DNA of 64,000 bases, from NCBI GenBank assembly GCA_002422865.1, contig DITN01000065.1, positions 29,339 to 93,338 of the forward strand. The letters run 5' to 3'. The stretch is from Bacteroidetes bacterium UBA6183. GTDB taxonomy: Bacteria > Bacteroidota > Bacteroidia > UKL13-3. Position numbers and translations under genes: made by a program. Numbering within the stretch: the stretch's first letter is position 1; every line of letters begins with the position of its first letter. Shown in pieces: positions 17,336 through 26,851 of the stretch. The notes below the pieces were generated by a model. The model did no database searches, was not told the DNA's origin, and saw nothing but the letters and a program-made list of their open reading frames with translations.

Positions 17336-18874
17336 ATGGATGCATTAGTAATTATTGTTGCAATGATTGCTTTAGGTGCAGGTGCGGGGATAATGTATGT
17401 GGTTAACCAAAACATGCTGAAGAAAAAATCAGCAGATATGCTAAAGGAAGCTGAAGCAAAAGGTGAACTGCTATTAAAAAACCGTCAACTTGAAGCCAAA
17501 GAAAAGTTTTTGCAATTAAAGACTGAACACGAAAAAGAAGTAAGTCAACGCAATCAGCAAATTGCACAACAAGAAAACAAGCTTAAGCAAAAAGAGCAAA
17601 CACTTAACCAAAAGGTTGAACAAACGCAACGTAAAGATGCAGAGTTAGACCAGCTGAAACAAACGTTACAACGCCAACAAGAAGTTTTAACTCAGAAAAA
17701 AGAGGAGTTAGAAAAACAAATTGGTAGCCAGGTTAAGCAGTTAGAAAAAATAGCCGGTTTAACAGCAGAAGAAGCTAAAAAACAATTGGTTGAAACTTTA
17801 ACCAATGAAGCCCGTACCGATGCCATGACCTACATTAAAGATATTGTAGATGAGGCTAAGTTAACGGCAGGTAAAGAGGCTAAAAAGGTGATTCTAAACA
17901 GCATTCAACGTACAGCTGCCGAGCATGCCATCGAAAATTCAGTATCGGTATTTAATATTGATAGTGATGAAATGAAAGGCCGTATTATTGGTCGTGAAGG
18001 CCGTAATATACGTGCTTTAGAAAGTGCTACCGGTGTTGAGATTATTGTTGATGATACCCCTGAAGCCATTATTCTTTCATGCTTTGATCCGATTAGACGT
18101 GAAATAGCCCGTTTAAGTTTACACCGTTTGGTGCAAGACGGACGTATACACCCGGCACGTATTGAAGAGGTGGTGGCCAAAACACGGAAACAATTAGAAG
18201 AAGAAGTAGTAGAAATTGGCGAACGTACTTGTATTGATTTAGGTATACATGGTTTACACCCCGAGTTAATACGTATGGTAGGCCGTATGCGTTACCGCAG
18301 CAGTTATGGACAAAACTTGTTACAACATAGCCGCGAGGTAGCCCATTTATGTGCTACCATGGCTGCCGAGTTGGGCTTAAACGTAAAGTTGGCTAAACGT
18401 GCAGGTTTGTTACACGATATTGGAAAAGTGCCTGATGATGATGCGGAAACACCACATGCATTGTTGGGTATGAAATTGGCCGAGAAATATAAAGAACATC
18501 CTGAAGTGGTGAATGCCATTGGTGCGCATCACGATGAGATTGAGATGACTTCTATTTTGGCACCAATTATTCAGGCTTGTGATGCGATTTCGGGCTCACG
18601 CCCGGGTGCACGCAGAGAAGACAGTGAAAACTACATGAAACGTTTACGCGATTTGGAAAACATTGCATTAAGTTACAATGGTGTTGAAAAAGCTTATGCT
18701 ATTCAAGCCGGACGTGAGTTACGTGTAATGGTTGAATCAGAAAAAGTTAGCGATCAACAAGCTGATATTATTTCTATCGACATGAGTCAACGTATCCAAA
18801 AGGAAATGACTTATCCGGGCCAAATTAAAATCACGGTTATCCGTGAAAAACGCTCGGTTAATTACGCGAAGTAA
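17336..18874 (+). CDS. rny: Ribonuclease Y
   Basis: A 512-residue membrane-bound endoribonuclease that starts mRNA decay. Order of parts: an N-terminal membrane helix (residues 3-23), a long charged coiled coil (about 30-150), a KH RNA-binding domain with [15 protein letters not shown] (from about 215), and an HD metal-hydrolase domain with LLHDIGK (about 358-364), HALLG and GAHHDE. The full family length is present. It forms a cluster with zapA, 58 bases upstream. Confidence 0.97.
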   Translation: MDALVIIVAMIALGAGAGIMYVVNQNMLKKKSADMLKEAEAKGELLLKNRQLEAKEKFLQLKTEHEKEVSQRNQQIAQQENKLKQKEQTLNQKVEQTQRKDAELDQLKQTLQRQQEVLTQKKEELEKQIGSQVKQLEKIAGLTAEEAKKQLVETLTNEARTDAMTYIKDIVDEAKLTAGKEAKKVILNSIQRTAAEHAIENSVSVFNIDSDEMKGRIIGREGRNIRALESATGVEIIVDDTPEAIILSCFDPIRREIARLSLHRLVQDGRIHPARIEEVVAKTRKQLEEEVVEIGERTCIDLGIHGLHPELIRMVGRMRYRSSYGQNLLQHSREVAHLCATMAAELGLNVKLAKRAGLLHDIGKVPDDDAETPHALLGMKLAEKYKEHPEVVNAIGAHHDEIEMTSILAPIIQACDAISGSRPGARREDSENYMKRLRDLENIALSYNGVEKAYAIQAGRELRVMVESEKVSDQQADIISIDMSQRIQKEMTYPGQIKITVIREKRSVNYAK

Positions 18875-18896
18875 ATTTTTTAGTAAAACTAATAAC

Positions 18897-18928
18897 AAAA
18901 ATGCCTCACAATTGTGGGGCATTTTTTG
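18897..18928 (+). terminator. Terminator after rny
   Basis: AAATGCCTCAC / GTGGGGCATTT around AATT, then T6. It removes the upstream in-frame ATG at 18901 as a likely start of the next gene. Confidence 0.88.
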
Positions 18929-18960
18929 TTTGGTTTGTGTTGATTCTTTATCTTGGATTG

Positions 18961-19578
18961 ATGAAACAAAGTATTTCCATATTCATCCTTTTGATTTTAT
19001 GCGCATGCTCCAATAAACAGTTTTCATTCCGACAAAAAATAAAAGCAAGTGATAACAAATTGGCTGTTGCAATCAAATCATCAAGCAATCATACATTTGA
19101 ACACATGTTGGTTGATACACTTCTTGAAACTTCAATAGCTAACTCCTCTCTAGAAAATACCACACTATCAGGCATTCAATTTAACTCAACAATAATTGTT
19201 CAATCAAATAATTTACATCAGCCTAAAATACTACATCAGCAAGTAACCGATACCATTGTCAAATCTCCTAATGCATTGCCTAAACAAACCCACAAATATT
19301 CACCTTACTCAATAGGAGGATTGTTTTTATCAACGGTAGCCGTAATCATGCTGTTTACTCAATTTGCATTTGGTTTTACAGATATCTTTTTATTAGTGGC
19401 TGCTGTTGTTTTATCGGCAATTGCTGTGCTATTATCACACAGAGGATTAAAAGAAAAGGGTAAAGGTAGGGGATTTGCCGCACTCGGATTTATAATAAGC
19501 AGCGCGGTGCTTATTACCGTATTGGCTATTTTATTGCTGCTAATTTTTCTGGTGTTAGTATTTATGTCTATTACCTGA
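18961..19578 (+). CDS. Lipoprotein with C-terminal DUF4190-like membrane domain, paralogue 1
   Basis: A 205-residue protein with signal ending LILCAC and the post-Cys word SNKQFSFRQKIK. After a low-complexity Ser/Thr/Asn region come two to three hydrophobic helices with an intervening basic stretch (SHRGLKEKGKGRGFAALGFIIS) similar to DUF4190 membrane domains. A lipid anchor plus C-terminal helices is unusual. It is paralogous to the gene at 19684: both have KQFSFR just after the Cys and the same layout. Confidence 0.75.
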   Translation: MKQSISIFILLILCACSNKQFSFRQKIKASDNKLAVAIKSSSNHTFEHMLVDTLLETSIANSSLENTTLSGIQFNSTIIVQSNNLHQPKILHQQVTDTIVKSPNALPKQTHKYSPYSIGGLFLSTVAVIMLFTQFAFGFTDIFLLVAAVVLSAIAVLLSHRGLKEKGKGRGFAALGFIISSAVLITVLAILLLLIFLVLVFMSIT

Positions 19579-19683
19579 TAAAAAGCTATCGAAACATCCA
19601 AAATTGATAAAGGATGTTAGATGATCATTACATTATGAAATGCAGGAATTTCGAATAAATTCGTGAGTACAAAAGTTAAACTT

Positions 19684-20319
19684 ATGAAGTGCAATGTTTT
19701 GCTAGTTATTTCTTTTTTACTTTTTGCATCATGCAGTCACAAACAGTTTTCTTTCAGAAAAGCGATTAAGGTAAGCAACCAAAAACAAGAAGAACTGACA
19801 AAAATTGAATTGGATATGGTTACTGAAAACCATCAAAATGATGAAGTTGAACTTGTGCCAGTTGCGCTCACAACAAATAAATTTATCCCAACACAAACAG
19901 ATGTTTTAGCACTGCCAATAGTTAGTTCATCTGAAGGGGTGAATAGTTCAACGCACACGGTTTTTGGATATTCGGGCTCTAATATAAATCAATTGCAAAA
20001 GATAGTTGCAGCACAAAACCAAAAGATAGCAACACAACCGTATTCAAAAAATGATGAACCCAAAGGTCGCCTTACTTCAGCGATATTAGGCTTTGCATTT
20101 AGTTTAATCGGATTTGGATTCCTTTTAACATTAAGTGTGCTTGCGTTGATATCGATACCTTTACTAATCGTAGGATTAATCTTATCAATTAGAGGTTTAA
20201 AGTCAAATGTATACGGTTTAGCTTTAGCAATAGCAGGAATAATAATTAGCAGTTTAGGATTATTATTTTGGCTTGTAGCGGTACTTATTATGATTTTAAT
20301 TCTTGCATACTACAAATAA
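19684..20319 (+). CDS. Lipoprotein with C-terminal DUF4190-like membrane domain, paralogue 2
   Basis: A 211-residue tandem paralogue of the preceding gene: signal ending FASC, then SHKQFSFRKAIKVSNQK, a variable middle, and a C-terminal membrane region with GRLTSAILGFAFSLIGFG and LSIRGLKSNVYGLALAIAG. ATG 19684 gives the signal peptide; the in-frame GTG at 19663 adds seven polar residues and is less likely. The middle regions of the two paralogues share little. Confidence 0.75.
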   Translation: MKCNVLLVISFLLFASCSHKQFSFRKAIKVSNQKQEELTKIELDMVTENHQNDEVELVPVALTTNKFIPTQTDVLALPIVSSSEGVNSSTHTVFGYSGSNINQLQKIVAAQNQKIATQPYSKNDEPKGRLTSAILGFAFSLIGFGFLLTLSVLALISIPLLIVGLILSIRGLKSNVYGLALAIAGIIISSLGLLFWLVAVLIMILILAYYK

Positions 20320-20333
20320 ACCATGCCTCTTAA

Positions 20334-20654
20334 TTAACCTTTATTCTTGTGCTCTTCTTCTTCCTTAAAGAAACGTTTGTAAATTTCTGTAGTAACCATA
20401 TAAATGCCAAGTGGAACAACAATAAAGGCCAATTTATTGTATTCGGCAGCTGCAGCAAAATCTAAATGAATAAGATGCTGCACGGCACGTGTCATGCCAC
20501 ATGCGTAACATTGTTTATCAAGTAAAATAACTGACATACACATGGCCTGACCCTCATTAAAATAGTTTGCAGGCAAAATGAGCAGTGTTACTCCAATAAG
20601 GCTAAGTAGGCCAATGGCTAAGTAGCCTTTTTTCTTTCTATTGATGTTAAGCAT
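20334..20654 (-). CDS. DUF2752 membrane protein
   Basis: A 106-residue DUF2752 protein with two to three membrane helices. The family signature is clear: C49-x2-C52-GMTRA, then about 15 residues later an Asn (AAEYNKL). The C-terminus is charged and cytosolic (FKEEEEHKNKG). It follows the 20657 gene by 2 bases. DUF2752 genes commonly sit next to TM2-domain genes, as here (21581, divergent). Function unknown. Confidence 0.85.
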   Translation of the reverse strand: MLNINRKKKGYLAIGLLSLIGVTLLILPANYFNEGQAMCMSVILLDKQCYACGMTRAVQHLIHLDFAAAAEYNKLAFIVVPLGIYMVTTEIYKRFFKEEEEHKNKG

Positions 20655-20656
20655 GT

Positions 20657-21535
20657 TTAATTATTGATATTAACTTTTGTTGATTCTCCTTTTTTTAGTA
20701 TAGCAGTTATGGGTGTTTCTTGTTTTCCATCGCGTAAAATAATACTGGCTGTGCAAGGAGGCGAATTACCTTCACTTAAAGCTGTTAATGTAACGGTACT
20801 AACCTTGGTTTTAATAGGTACAATAATGGTCTTTTTTTGATTGGTGATGATGAATTTGTCAAGCACTTTTTCTCCATTAATATGTATACTAATTTCGTCT
20901 GAATCTTCCGTCTGGTCATCCCATACATCAATAATAATTTCTTGCGATGTCCATGTAAGGTTTAAAATTTCGTTACTTTTTATAATGGTGTTATTGGCTC
21001 TGTTTTTAAGTTCACTCACTTTTCTTTTAACCATTGCCAACGAGTCGGGGTTTTTAATATTTTTTGAAGTAAGTATATCATCTGCTAGTTTATTTACATA
21101 ATCAGTACTCATTAAATAAACATAACCTTCAGCGCATTTTTTACCTGAATTAAATTTTCCGGTAAAAGCACCCTGAATTATACTTTTATCCTTGGCTGAT
21201 TTGATCTTGGCATTCTTCACTTCTATAAAACAAAATGTACTTAAGTCTGCTTGAGACTTGGTACTCACATTTCCTACTTCTTTAAATGAAATTGTTTTTT
21301 TATCTGCACTAATGCTTCCTTCAATTCTTGATAAAGTTCTATCGGTTCCATAAATATCACTTAACGATGTACCCTGAATTGCACCACCTGCCAATTCCTT
21401 AAATTTTAGCTTGAATGTGATGAGTGTTTTATCAGATAGTTGAAGTGTTCCAATAAATTCTTGGTCTTTAACTTCCTGACTAATAATGCAATTCTGAATT
21501 AGGAAAGAAAATATAAGTATGAGGTATTGTTTCAT
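20657..21535 (-). CDS. Exported protein of unknown function
   Basis: A 292-residue protein with an N-terminal signal (LILIFSFLIQNCIISQ). The first half is a beta-rich domain (FIGTLQLSDKTLITFKLKF, GTDRTLSRIEGSI); the second half repeats a strand pattern similar to a carbohydrate-binding or Ig-like fold (IIIDVWDDQTEDSDEISIHINGE). Lacks a T9SS domain and membrane helices. Probably co-transcribed with the DUF2752 gene. Not recognised. Confidence 0.65.
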   Translation of the reverse strand: MKQYLILIFSFLIQNCIISQEVKDQEFIGTLQLSDKTLITFKLKFKELAGGAIQGTSLSDIYGTDRTLSRIEGSISADKKTISFKEVGNVSTKSQADLSTFCFIEVKNAKIKSAKDKSIIQGAFTGKFNSGKKCAEGYVYLMSTDYVNKLADDILTSKNIKNPDSLAMVKRKVSELKNRANNTIIKSNEILNLTWTSQEIIIDVWDDQTEDSDEISIHINGEKVLDKFIITNQKKTIIVPIKTKVSTVTLTALSEGNSPPCTASIILRDGKQETPITAILKKGESTKVNINN

Positions 21536-21580
21536 TAATTTTTTTTTATAGTTTCGATATTAACATTTATAAACTAAATT

Positions 21581-21967
21581 ATGAAAAAAATTAAACTAGC
21601 ATTAGTTGCTCTAGTTGCAACAGTCATCATCACAGGAAGTTCTGTTTATGCGTCATTCCCTGTTAAAAACGAGGTTAAGACAGAGCAAACTGTTAACTCA
21701 AATGCAACTGCAACTGAACAAAGTGCAGAGTTAAAAGCGGTTGAAAAATCGTTAACAGAAAAAGTTTCTGCTAAGCCGGAAAACACCCTTATGGATAATG
21801 ATATGATCATTACCTTATTGTTATGGTGGTTTTTATGGCCTTTAGCAGCGCACAGATGGTACAAGAAAAAACCAGTTGGATGGAACATCTTATTCATCTT
21901 AACCGGTGGTGGTTGTGGTATTTGGGCAATTGTTGATGCCATAAATATCTTAACTGATAATTTCTAA
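21581..21967 (+). CDS. TM2-domain protein
   Basis: A 128-residue protein with a cleavable-looking signal (ending VYAS), a Glu/Thr/Ser-rich linker, then a compact double membrane span: LLLWWFLWPLAAHRWYKKKP and GWNILFILTGGGCGIWAIVDAINIL. The short basic turn between the spans and the G-x-W-x-x-x-D ending are typical of TM2 domains. Divergent from the 20657 gene with 45 bases between them. Function unknown. Confidence 0.8.
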   Translation: MKKIKLALVALVATVIITGSSVYASFPVKNEVKTEQTVNSNATATEQSAELKAVEKSLTEKVSAKPENTLMDNDMIITLLLWWFLWPLAAHRWYKKKPVGWNILFILTGGGCGIWAIVDAINILTDNF

Positions 21968-21985
21968 TCATTTAAAAAAATTAGA

Positions 21986-22020
21986 AAGGTTGCTTTTGGA
22001 AACAGAAGCAACCTTTTTTT
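21986..22020 (+). terminator. Terminator after the TM2 gene
   Basis: AGGTTGCTTTTG / CAGAAGCAACCT stem with a GAAA loop, then T7. Confidence 0.92.
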
Positions 22021-22111
22021 ATGCCTTTTAATACTCAATATATTTTCCTAATATTGAAATACAACTATTTAGCCTTTTATTGGTTCTTGTAATTACCTAA
22101 CCCAATATTGC

Positions 22112-24487
22112 TTGAGGTATTTATTACTCATATTATCCATTGGATTATCTTTAATCAGCCACGCCACACATATTGTTGGTGGTGGTTTTGATGTGCAGCG
22201 AATATCAGGTAATACTTATCAAATTACATTGGTAGTTTATCGCGATTGTACCAGCGAAACCGAATTTAACAAAAATGTTTATGTGGGTATATATGACAAG
22301 ATAACCCATGTAAGAATAGATTCAATTGGGATTCCGCAAGGTGCTGTGTCAAAAATAAATCCTTCGTTTGCCCAATGTGTAACTGCTGTTCCGGGTTGTA
22401 ATGAAAAGGCCGTTTATACCCGACAAATTACCTTATCGCCTAACAGATACAATAACACAGCAGGTTATTACATCAGTTGGGAGCGTTGTTGCCGCAATGC
22501 CATCATACAAAACATACAATCACCCGGAGATGCCAGCATGGCTTTTTATGCCGAGATTCCTTCTCCTGCGGTATACATGAACTCAACACCTAAATTGGCG
22601 GTTAACCCATTTACGGTTTTATGTGTAGACAATATATTTACTTATGATATTACCTATACCGATGCCGATGGTGATTCGTTAAGTTATGAATTGATTACCC
22701 CTGTTAATGGAACATTAACTAGAAACAACCCCAATGATGATCAGTTTAACAACCGGCCTATTTTAAATGCTGGTCCATACATGCCTGTTACTTGGCTACC
22801 CGGTTTTTCAAGTGCAGCCGAAATACAAGGTAACCCTCCACTAAATATTAATTCACGCACAGGACAAATCAATATTAAACCTTCGCAAGCAGGTGTTTTT
22901 GTGGTGGGAATGAAAGTTACCGAGTTTCGTAACGGAGTGGCCATAGGTTTGGTGCACCTCGAATTACAGTTTTTGGTGGTTAACTGTTTATCCAATACTT
23001 TTCCTACTGTTAAGCTATATCAGAATGGTAACCAATTAAATGGTGACACCTTATTTGTAACCATACCCAACCAAATAAAATTTGGGGTAGAGGTGTATGA
23101 TGCCGACTCAATAGATACAGTTTATGTAACCAATAATATGGATAGTGCCGATTACAGTAACATTGACTTAACTACCACAAAAACATTTAATAATGTTACC
23201 TATAATTGGACTTGGAATACCAACTGTTCGTTTACCAATAAGTCGTTGCATAAATATACCGTTACTGTAAAAGATAAAGGTTGCCCTATACCCAAAACTA
23301 CACAACGTGAGTTTTATATACGCGTGCTGCCAATGCCAACGCATCCGCAAACGGACGTGTTATGTATTGAATTGCACAACAACCAATCTTGTATTGTTTA
23401 TTTTGGCGACTCGGCCAGGTATAAACCTTATTTTAAGTGTTACAATATTTATAGGGCTGATGGTAACAATGATTTTAAACTGATTGATTCGATATTGGAT
23501 AGAAATGCCAATGCGTACAACGATTTTTCAACACCAAATTATAACACTACCAATTATAGATATTTAATTAAAGTAGAAAATGAATGTGGTTTTGAAGGCC
23601 TCTCATCAGACACCTTAGGTACTTTTGATCAGTTAAAAATGTTACCTGATAAACAATACTTGTACAATGTAACCGTAAAAGATGATCAGGTACATTTAAC
23701 CTGGAATCAAACCAAAGAATTAGATTTTGCCCGTTACTTTTTATGGAAAGGTTATCGCAACCAAAAACCAGAGGAGTTTGTAATGGAACTTGACTTTTTG
23801 AAACAAACTGATACCGTTTATTTGGATAAAAAAGTACAAGTGAATGACACCTCGCATTGCTACTACATCATTATGCTAGATACCTGCGGTAATTATGGTC
23901 CGGCCGGAAAAATATTTTGTACAACCGTATTACGTGGTTCATCCAAGTATTTTGAAAACACATTAGGCTGGCAGCAATTTATATACGGTGATGACTATCC
24001 GATAAAGTATGACTTGTACAGATATGCTACTTTTGTAACAGTAAGAAATCCGGTTGGTTTGTATAACGATACTACCTTTACCTCAATAGATGATGATTTT
24101 AATACAGATGATGGACGTTATACATACGAGATAGATGTTCTACATCAGCCGGTAGGATGGCCGGGAACAATCGTGCGCAGTACTTCTAATAAAGTACCTT
24201 TAGAGCAAAAACCTTATGTGTTTGTACCCAATGCGTTTACACCAAACAATGATGGCGTTAACGATTCTTGGTTAATAAAAGACGTATTTATTAAAGATTA
24301 TATATTGAAGGTATATGACAGATGGGGCAAGCTGGTTTTTGAGACACTGGATAAAAACAAACAATGGGATGGCAAATCGCAAGATGGTAATCCGGCTCCT
24401 AATGATGTGTATATTTATGTTTTAACCTACACCGGTTGGCGTGATGAGGTGGGTAACGAAAATGGAAATGTTACCATTATTAGGTAA
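22112..24487 (+). CDS. Large T9SS type B secreted protein
   Basis: A 791-residue exported surface protein. There is no ATG; TTG 22112 begins a proper signal peptide (MRYLLLILSIGLSLISHA) followed by THIVGGGFDVQRI, an N-terminus seen in many large Bacteroidota adhesin-like proteins. The middle contains beta-sandwich modules (cadherin-like TYTDADGDSLSYELITP; fibronectin-III-like strands after residue 420). The last 85 residues are a type B T9SS sorting domain: VPNAFTPNNDGVNDSW, VYDRWGKLVFE, WDGK. Likely surface-bound or adhesive. Confidence 0.85.
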   Translation: MRYLLLILSIGLSLISHATHIVGGGFDVQRISGNTYQITLVVYRDCTSETEFNKNVYVGIYDKITHVRIDSIGIPQGAVSKINPSFAQCVTAVPGCNEKAVYTRQITLSPNRYNNTAGYYISWERCCRNAIIQNIQSPGDASMAFYAEIPSPAVYMNSTPKLAVNPFTVLCVDNIFTYDITYTDADGDSLSYELITPVNGTLTRNNPNDDQFNNRPILNAGPYMPVTWLPGFSSAAEIQGNPPLNINSRTGQINIKPSQAGVFVVGMKVTEFRNGVAIGLVHLELQFLVVNCLSNTFPTVKLYQNGNQLNGDTLFVTIPNQIKFGVEVYDADSIDTVYVTNNMDSADYSNIDLTTTKTFNNVTYNWTWNTNCSFTNKSLHKYTVTVKDKGCPIPKTTQREFYIRVLPMPTHPQTDVLCIELHNNQSCIVYFGDSARYKPYFKCYNIYRADGNNDFKLIDSILDRNANAYNDFSTPNYNTTNYRYLIKVENECGFEGLSSDTLGTFDQLKMLPDKQYLYNVTVKDDQVHLTWNQTKELDFARYFLWKGYRNQKPEEFVMELDFLKQTDTVYLDKKVQVNDTSHCYYIIMLDTCGNYGPAGKIFCTTVLRGSSKYFENTLGWQQFIYGDDYPIKYDLYRYATFVTVRNPVGLYNDTTFTSIDDDFNTDDGRYTYEIDVLHQPVGWPGTIVRSTSNKVPLEQKPYVFVPNAFTPNNDGVNDSWLIKDVFIKDYILKVYDRWGKLVFETLDKNKQWDGKSQDGNPAPNDVYIYVLTYTGWRDEVGNENGNVTIIR

Positions 24488-24510
24488 TTGGTGTTGTATC
24501 ACGTAAACAT

Positions 24511-24545
24511 AAAGGCTGTTTCTGTCATGATAGAAACAGCCTTTT
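24511..24545. terminator. Terminator between convergent genes
   Basis: AAAGGCTGTTTCT / AGAAACAGCCTTTT stem. The T tract is clear on plus and weak on minus; tex ends at 24551 on the opposite strand. Confidence 0.8.
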
Positions 24546-24550
24546 GGTTT

Positions 24551-26683
24551 TTATGAACCTAATTTCATGGTTAAGCTAATACGCTTACGGGCCATATCAA
24601 CCTCAACCACTTTTACTTTTACTTGTTGTTGCAATTTCACCACTTCATTAGGGTCGCTTACAAACTTATCCGCTAATTGAGATACGTGCACCAGGCCATC
24701 TTGTTTTACCCCAACATCAACAAAACAACCAAAGTTGGTAATGTTGGTTACTATGCCCGGCAAAATCATACCGGGTGATAAATCTTCCGGTTTTTTCACA
24801 TCAGCAAACTCAAACTGTTTAAGTTGTTCACGCGGGTCGCGACCGGGTTTGGCCAACTCTTTCAATATATCATTAATGGTTGGTAATCCAGCTGTTTCGG
24901 TTACATACTTTTGTGGTGATATTTTTTTACGCAACTCTGCATCTTTAATCAAATCATCCACCTTACAGTTTAAATCTTTGGCCATGGCTTCTACAATGCC
25001 ATAACTTTCCGGATGCACAGCACTGTTATCTAAAATATTTTTAGCTTCAGGTATGCGTAAAAATCCTGCACATTGTTCAAAAGCTTTATCACCCAAACGT
25101 GCAACTTTTTTTAGCTCTTTACGCGATTTAAATGCACCGTTTTCGTTGCGGTAATTAATAATGTTTTGCGCCAACTGTGGCCCTAAACCCGATACATAAG
25201 TTAACAAACTTTTACTGGCTGTATTTAAGTTAACACCTACTACGTTCACACAACTTTCTACTACCGTATCCAAACTCTTTTTTAATTTATTTTGGTCCAC
25301 ATCGTGTTGGTATTGGCCAACACCAATTGATTTGGGATCTATTTTAACCAACTCGGCCAAAGGGTCGCTGAGTCTTCTTCCAATGGAAACAGCACCCCTA
25401 ACGGTAACATCTTTGTCCGGAAATTCTTCACGCGCAATTTCTGATGCCGAGTAAACAGATGCGCCACTTTCGCTCACCACATAAATTTCTATCGGATGCG
25501 AAAACGTAATGCTGCGCACCAAATCTTCAGTTTCTCTACCTGCTGTGCCATTACCAATAGATATGGCTTGTATGTTGTGCTTTTTTACCATGGCGTGTAT
25601 GGTATTAAAAGCACCATTTAAATCGTTTTTGGGTTGATGCGGATAAATCACATCATCAGCCAATAACTTACCTTCTTCGTTTAAACAAACCACTTTACAT
25701 CCGCTGCGGTAACCGGGATCTATACCCATAATACGTTTACTGCCCAATGGCGCAGATAACAATAACTGACGTAAGTTTTCAGTAAATACCCTGATGGCTT
25801 CATCATCGGCACGTTGTTTGGCAATGTTGCGAAACTCATTTTCCATACTTGGGCCAAGTAAACGCTCGTAACAATCTTCAATGGCTTCGGCTAAATGCCC
25901 GCTGGCTTGGTTGTTACGTTTAATGTATAACTTATCCAGTTTTTCTAAAGCCAAATCAACCTCGGGTTCAATTTTAACTTTTAAGAACCCCTCGTCTTCA
26001 CCTCTAAAAACGGCAAGCACACGGTGCGATGGACATTTTTTTAACGCTTCTGCAAAATCAAAATAATCACTAAACTTAATGGCTTCTTCTTTTTTGCTTT
26101 TGTATACGGTAGATATGATGTACGCATTTTTTTCATACTCGTTACGAATAACCGCACGTGCTATTTCGTTTTCATTAATCATCTCGGCAATAATATCACG
26201 AGCGCCTTCTAAAGCGGCATCTTCGTCTTTTACATCATCTGTCAAATATTTGGCAGCTTCTATAAACACATCACCATTGGGTTCGTTTAAAAGCCATAAG
26301 GCCAATGGTTCCAGGCCTCGTTCGCGAGCGGCAGTGGCGCGGGTTTTACGTTTGGGTTTATAAGGCAAATAAATATCTTCTAAAATATTTGCATCCCAAC
26401 AATCTTCAATACGTTTACGTAACTCATCAGTAAGTTTACCTTGCTCTTCAATGGTATGTAAAATAGAAAACTTACGTGTTTCTATATCGCGCAATTTTTC
26501 AATACCAATTTTGATGCGTTCAATATCTACTTCATCCAGGTTACCCGTAGCTTCTTTTCTGTACCTTGAAATAAAAGGAATGGTACTTCCTTCATCTAAT
26601 AAATTAATGGTGGCCCTAACTTGGTTGATGCCAATATTTAGGTTTGATGCCAGTATAGGAATAGTAACGTTTAAGTTATGCAT
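24551..26683 (-). CDS. tex: Tex family RNA-binding transcription accessory protein
   Basis: A 710-residue Tex/YhgF protein, a cytosolic nucleic-acid-binding factor linked to transcription. Domains in order: an N-terminal helical region (INQVRATINLLDEGSTIPFISRYRKEATG, a Tex signature), a YqgF/RNase H-like domain (IMGIDPGYRSGCKV), a helix-hairpin-helix pair (SGLGPQLAQNIINYRNENG), and a C-terminal S1 domain (LPGIVTNITNFGCFVDVG...DGLVHVSQLAD). The ATG at 26683 was chosen over a TTG nine bases earlier. Confidence 0.95.
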   Translation of the reverse strand: MHNLNVTIPILASNLNIGINQVRATINLLDEGSTIPFISRYRKEATGNLDEVDIERIKIGIEKLRDIETRKFSILHTIEEQGKLTDELRKRIEDCWDANILEDIYLPYKPKRKTRATAARERGLEPLALWLLNEPNGDVFIEAAKYLTDDVKDEDAALEGARDIIAEMINENEIARAVIRNEYEKNAYIISTVYKSKKEEAIKFSDYFDFAEALKKCPSHRVLAVFRGEDEGFLKVKIEPEVDLALEKLDKLYIKRNNQASGHLAEAIEDCYERLLGPSMENEFRNIAKQRADDEAIRVFTENLRQLLLSAPLGSKRIMGIDPGYRSGCKVVCLNEEGKLLADDVIYPHQPKNDLNGAFNTIHAMVKKHNIQAISIGNGTAGRETEDLVRSITFSHPIEIYVVSESGASVYSASEIAREEFPDKDVTVRGAVSIGRRLSDPLAELVKIDPKSIGVGQYQHDVDQNKLKKSLDTVVESCVNVVGVNLNTASKSLLTYVSGLGPQLAQNIINYRNENGAFKSRKELKKVARLGDKAFEQCAGFLRIPEAKNILDNSAVHPESYGIVEAMAKDLNCKVDDLIKDAELRKKISPQKYVTETAGLPTINDILKELAKPGRDPREQLKQFEFADVKKPEDLSPGMILPGIVTNITNFGCFVDVGVKQDGLVHVSQLADKFVSDPNEVVKLQQQVKVKVVEVDMARKRISLTMKLGS

Positions 26684-26793
26684 AGCCCACAATTATAAGC
26701 AAGCACAAGTAGGGGTTATACACGATATTTTAACAAAATGAATACGTGATTTTTGCTTTCTGATTAACAAGATATTGAGCCGATATTAGCGCA

Positions 26794-26834
26794 TAAAAAA
26801 TCCGCCCAACCGATAAATCGATAGGGCGGATTTG
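26794..26834 (-). terminator. Terminator after the 26852 gene
   Basis: On minus: AATCCGCCC / GGGCGGATT with a T6 run. It lies just past the stop at 26852 and before tex. Confidence 0.88.
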
Positions 26835-26851
26835 GGTAATTAGGTATTGTA

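Noticed and set aside
18901..18960. N-terminal extension of the 18961 lipoprotein from ATG 18901
   Set aside because: The ATG lies inside the rny terminator hairpin, and the ATG at 18961 gives a proper lipoprotein signal.
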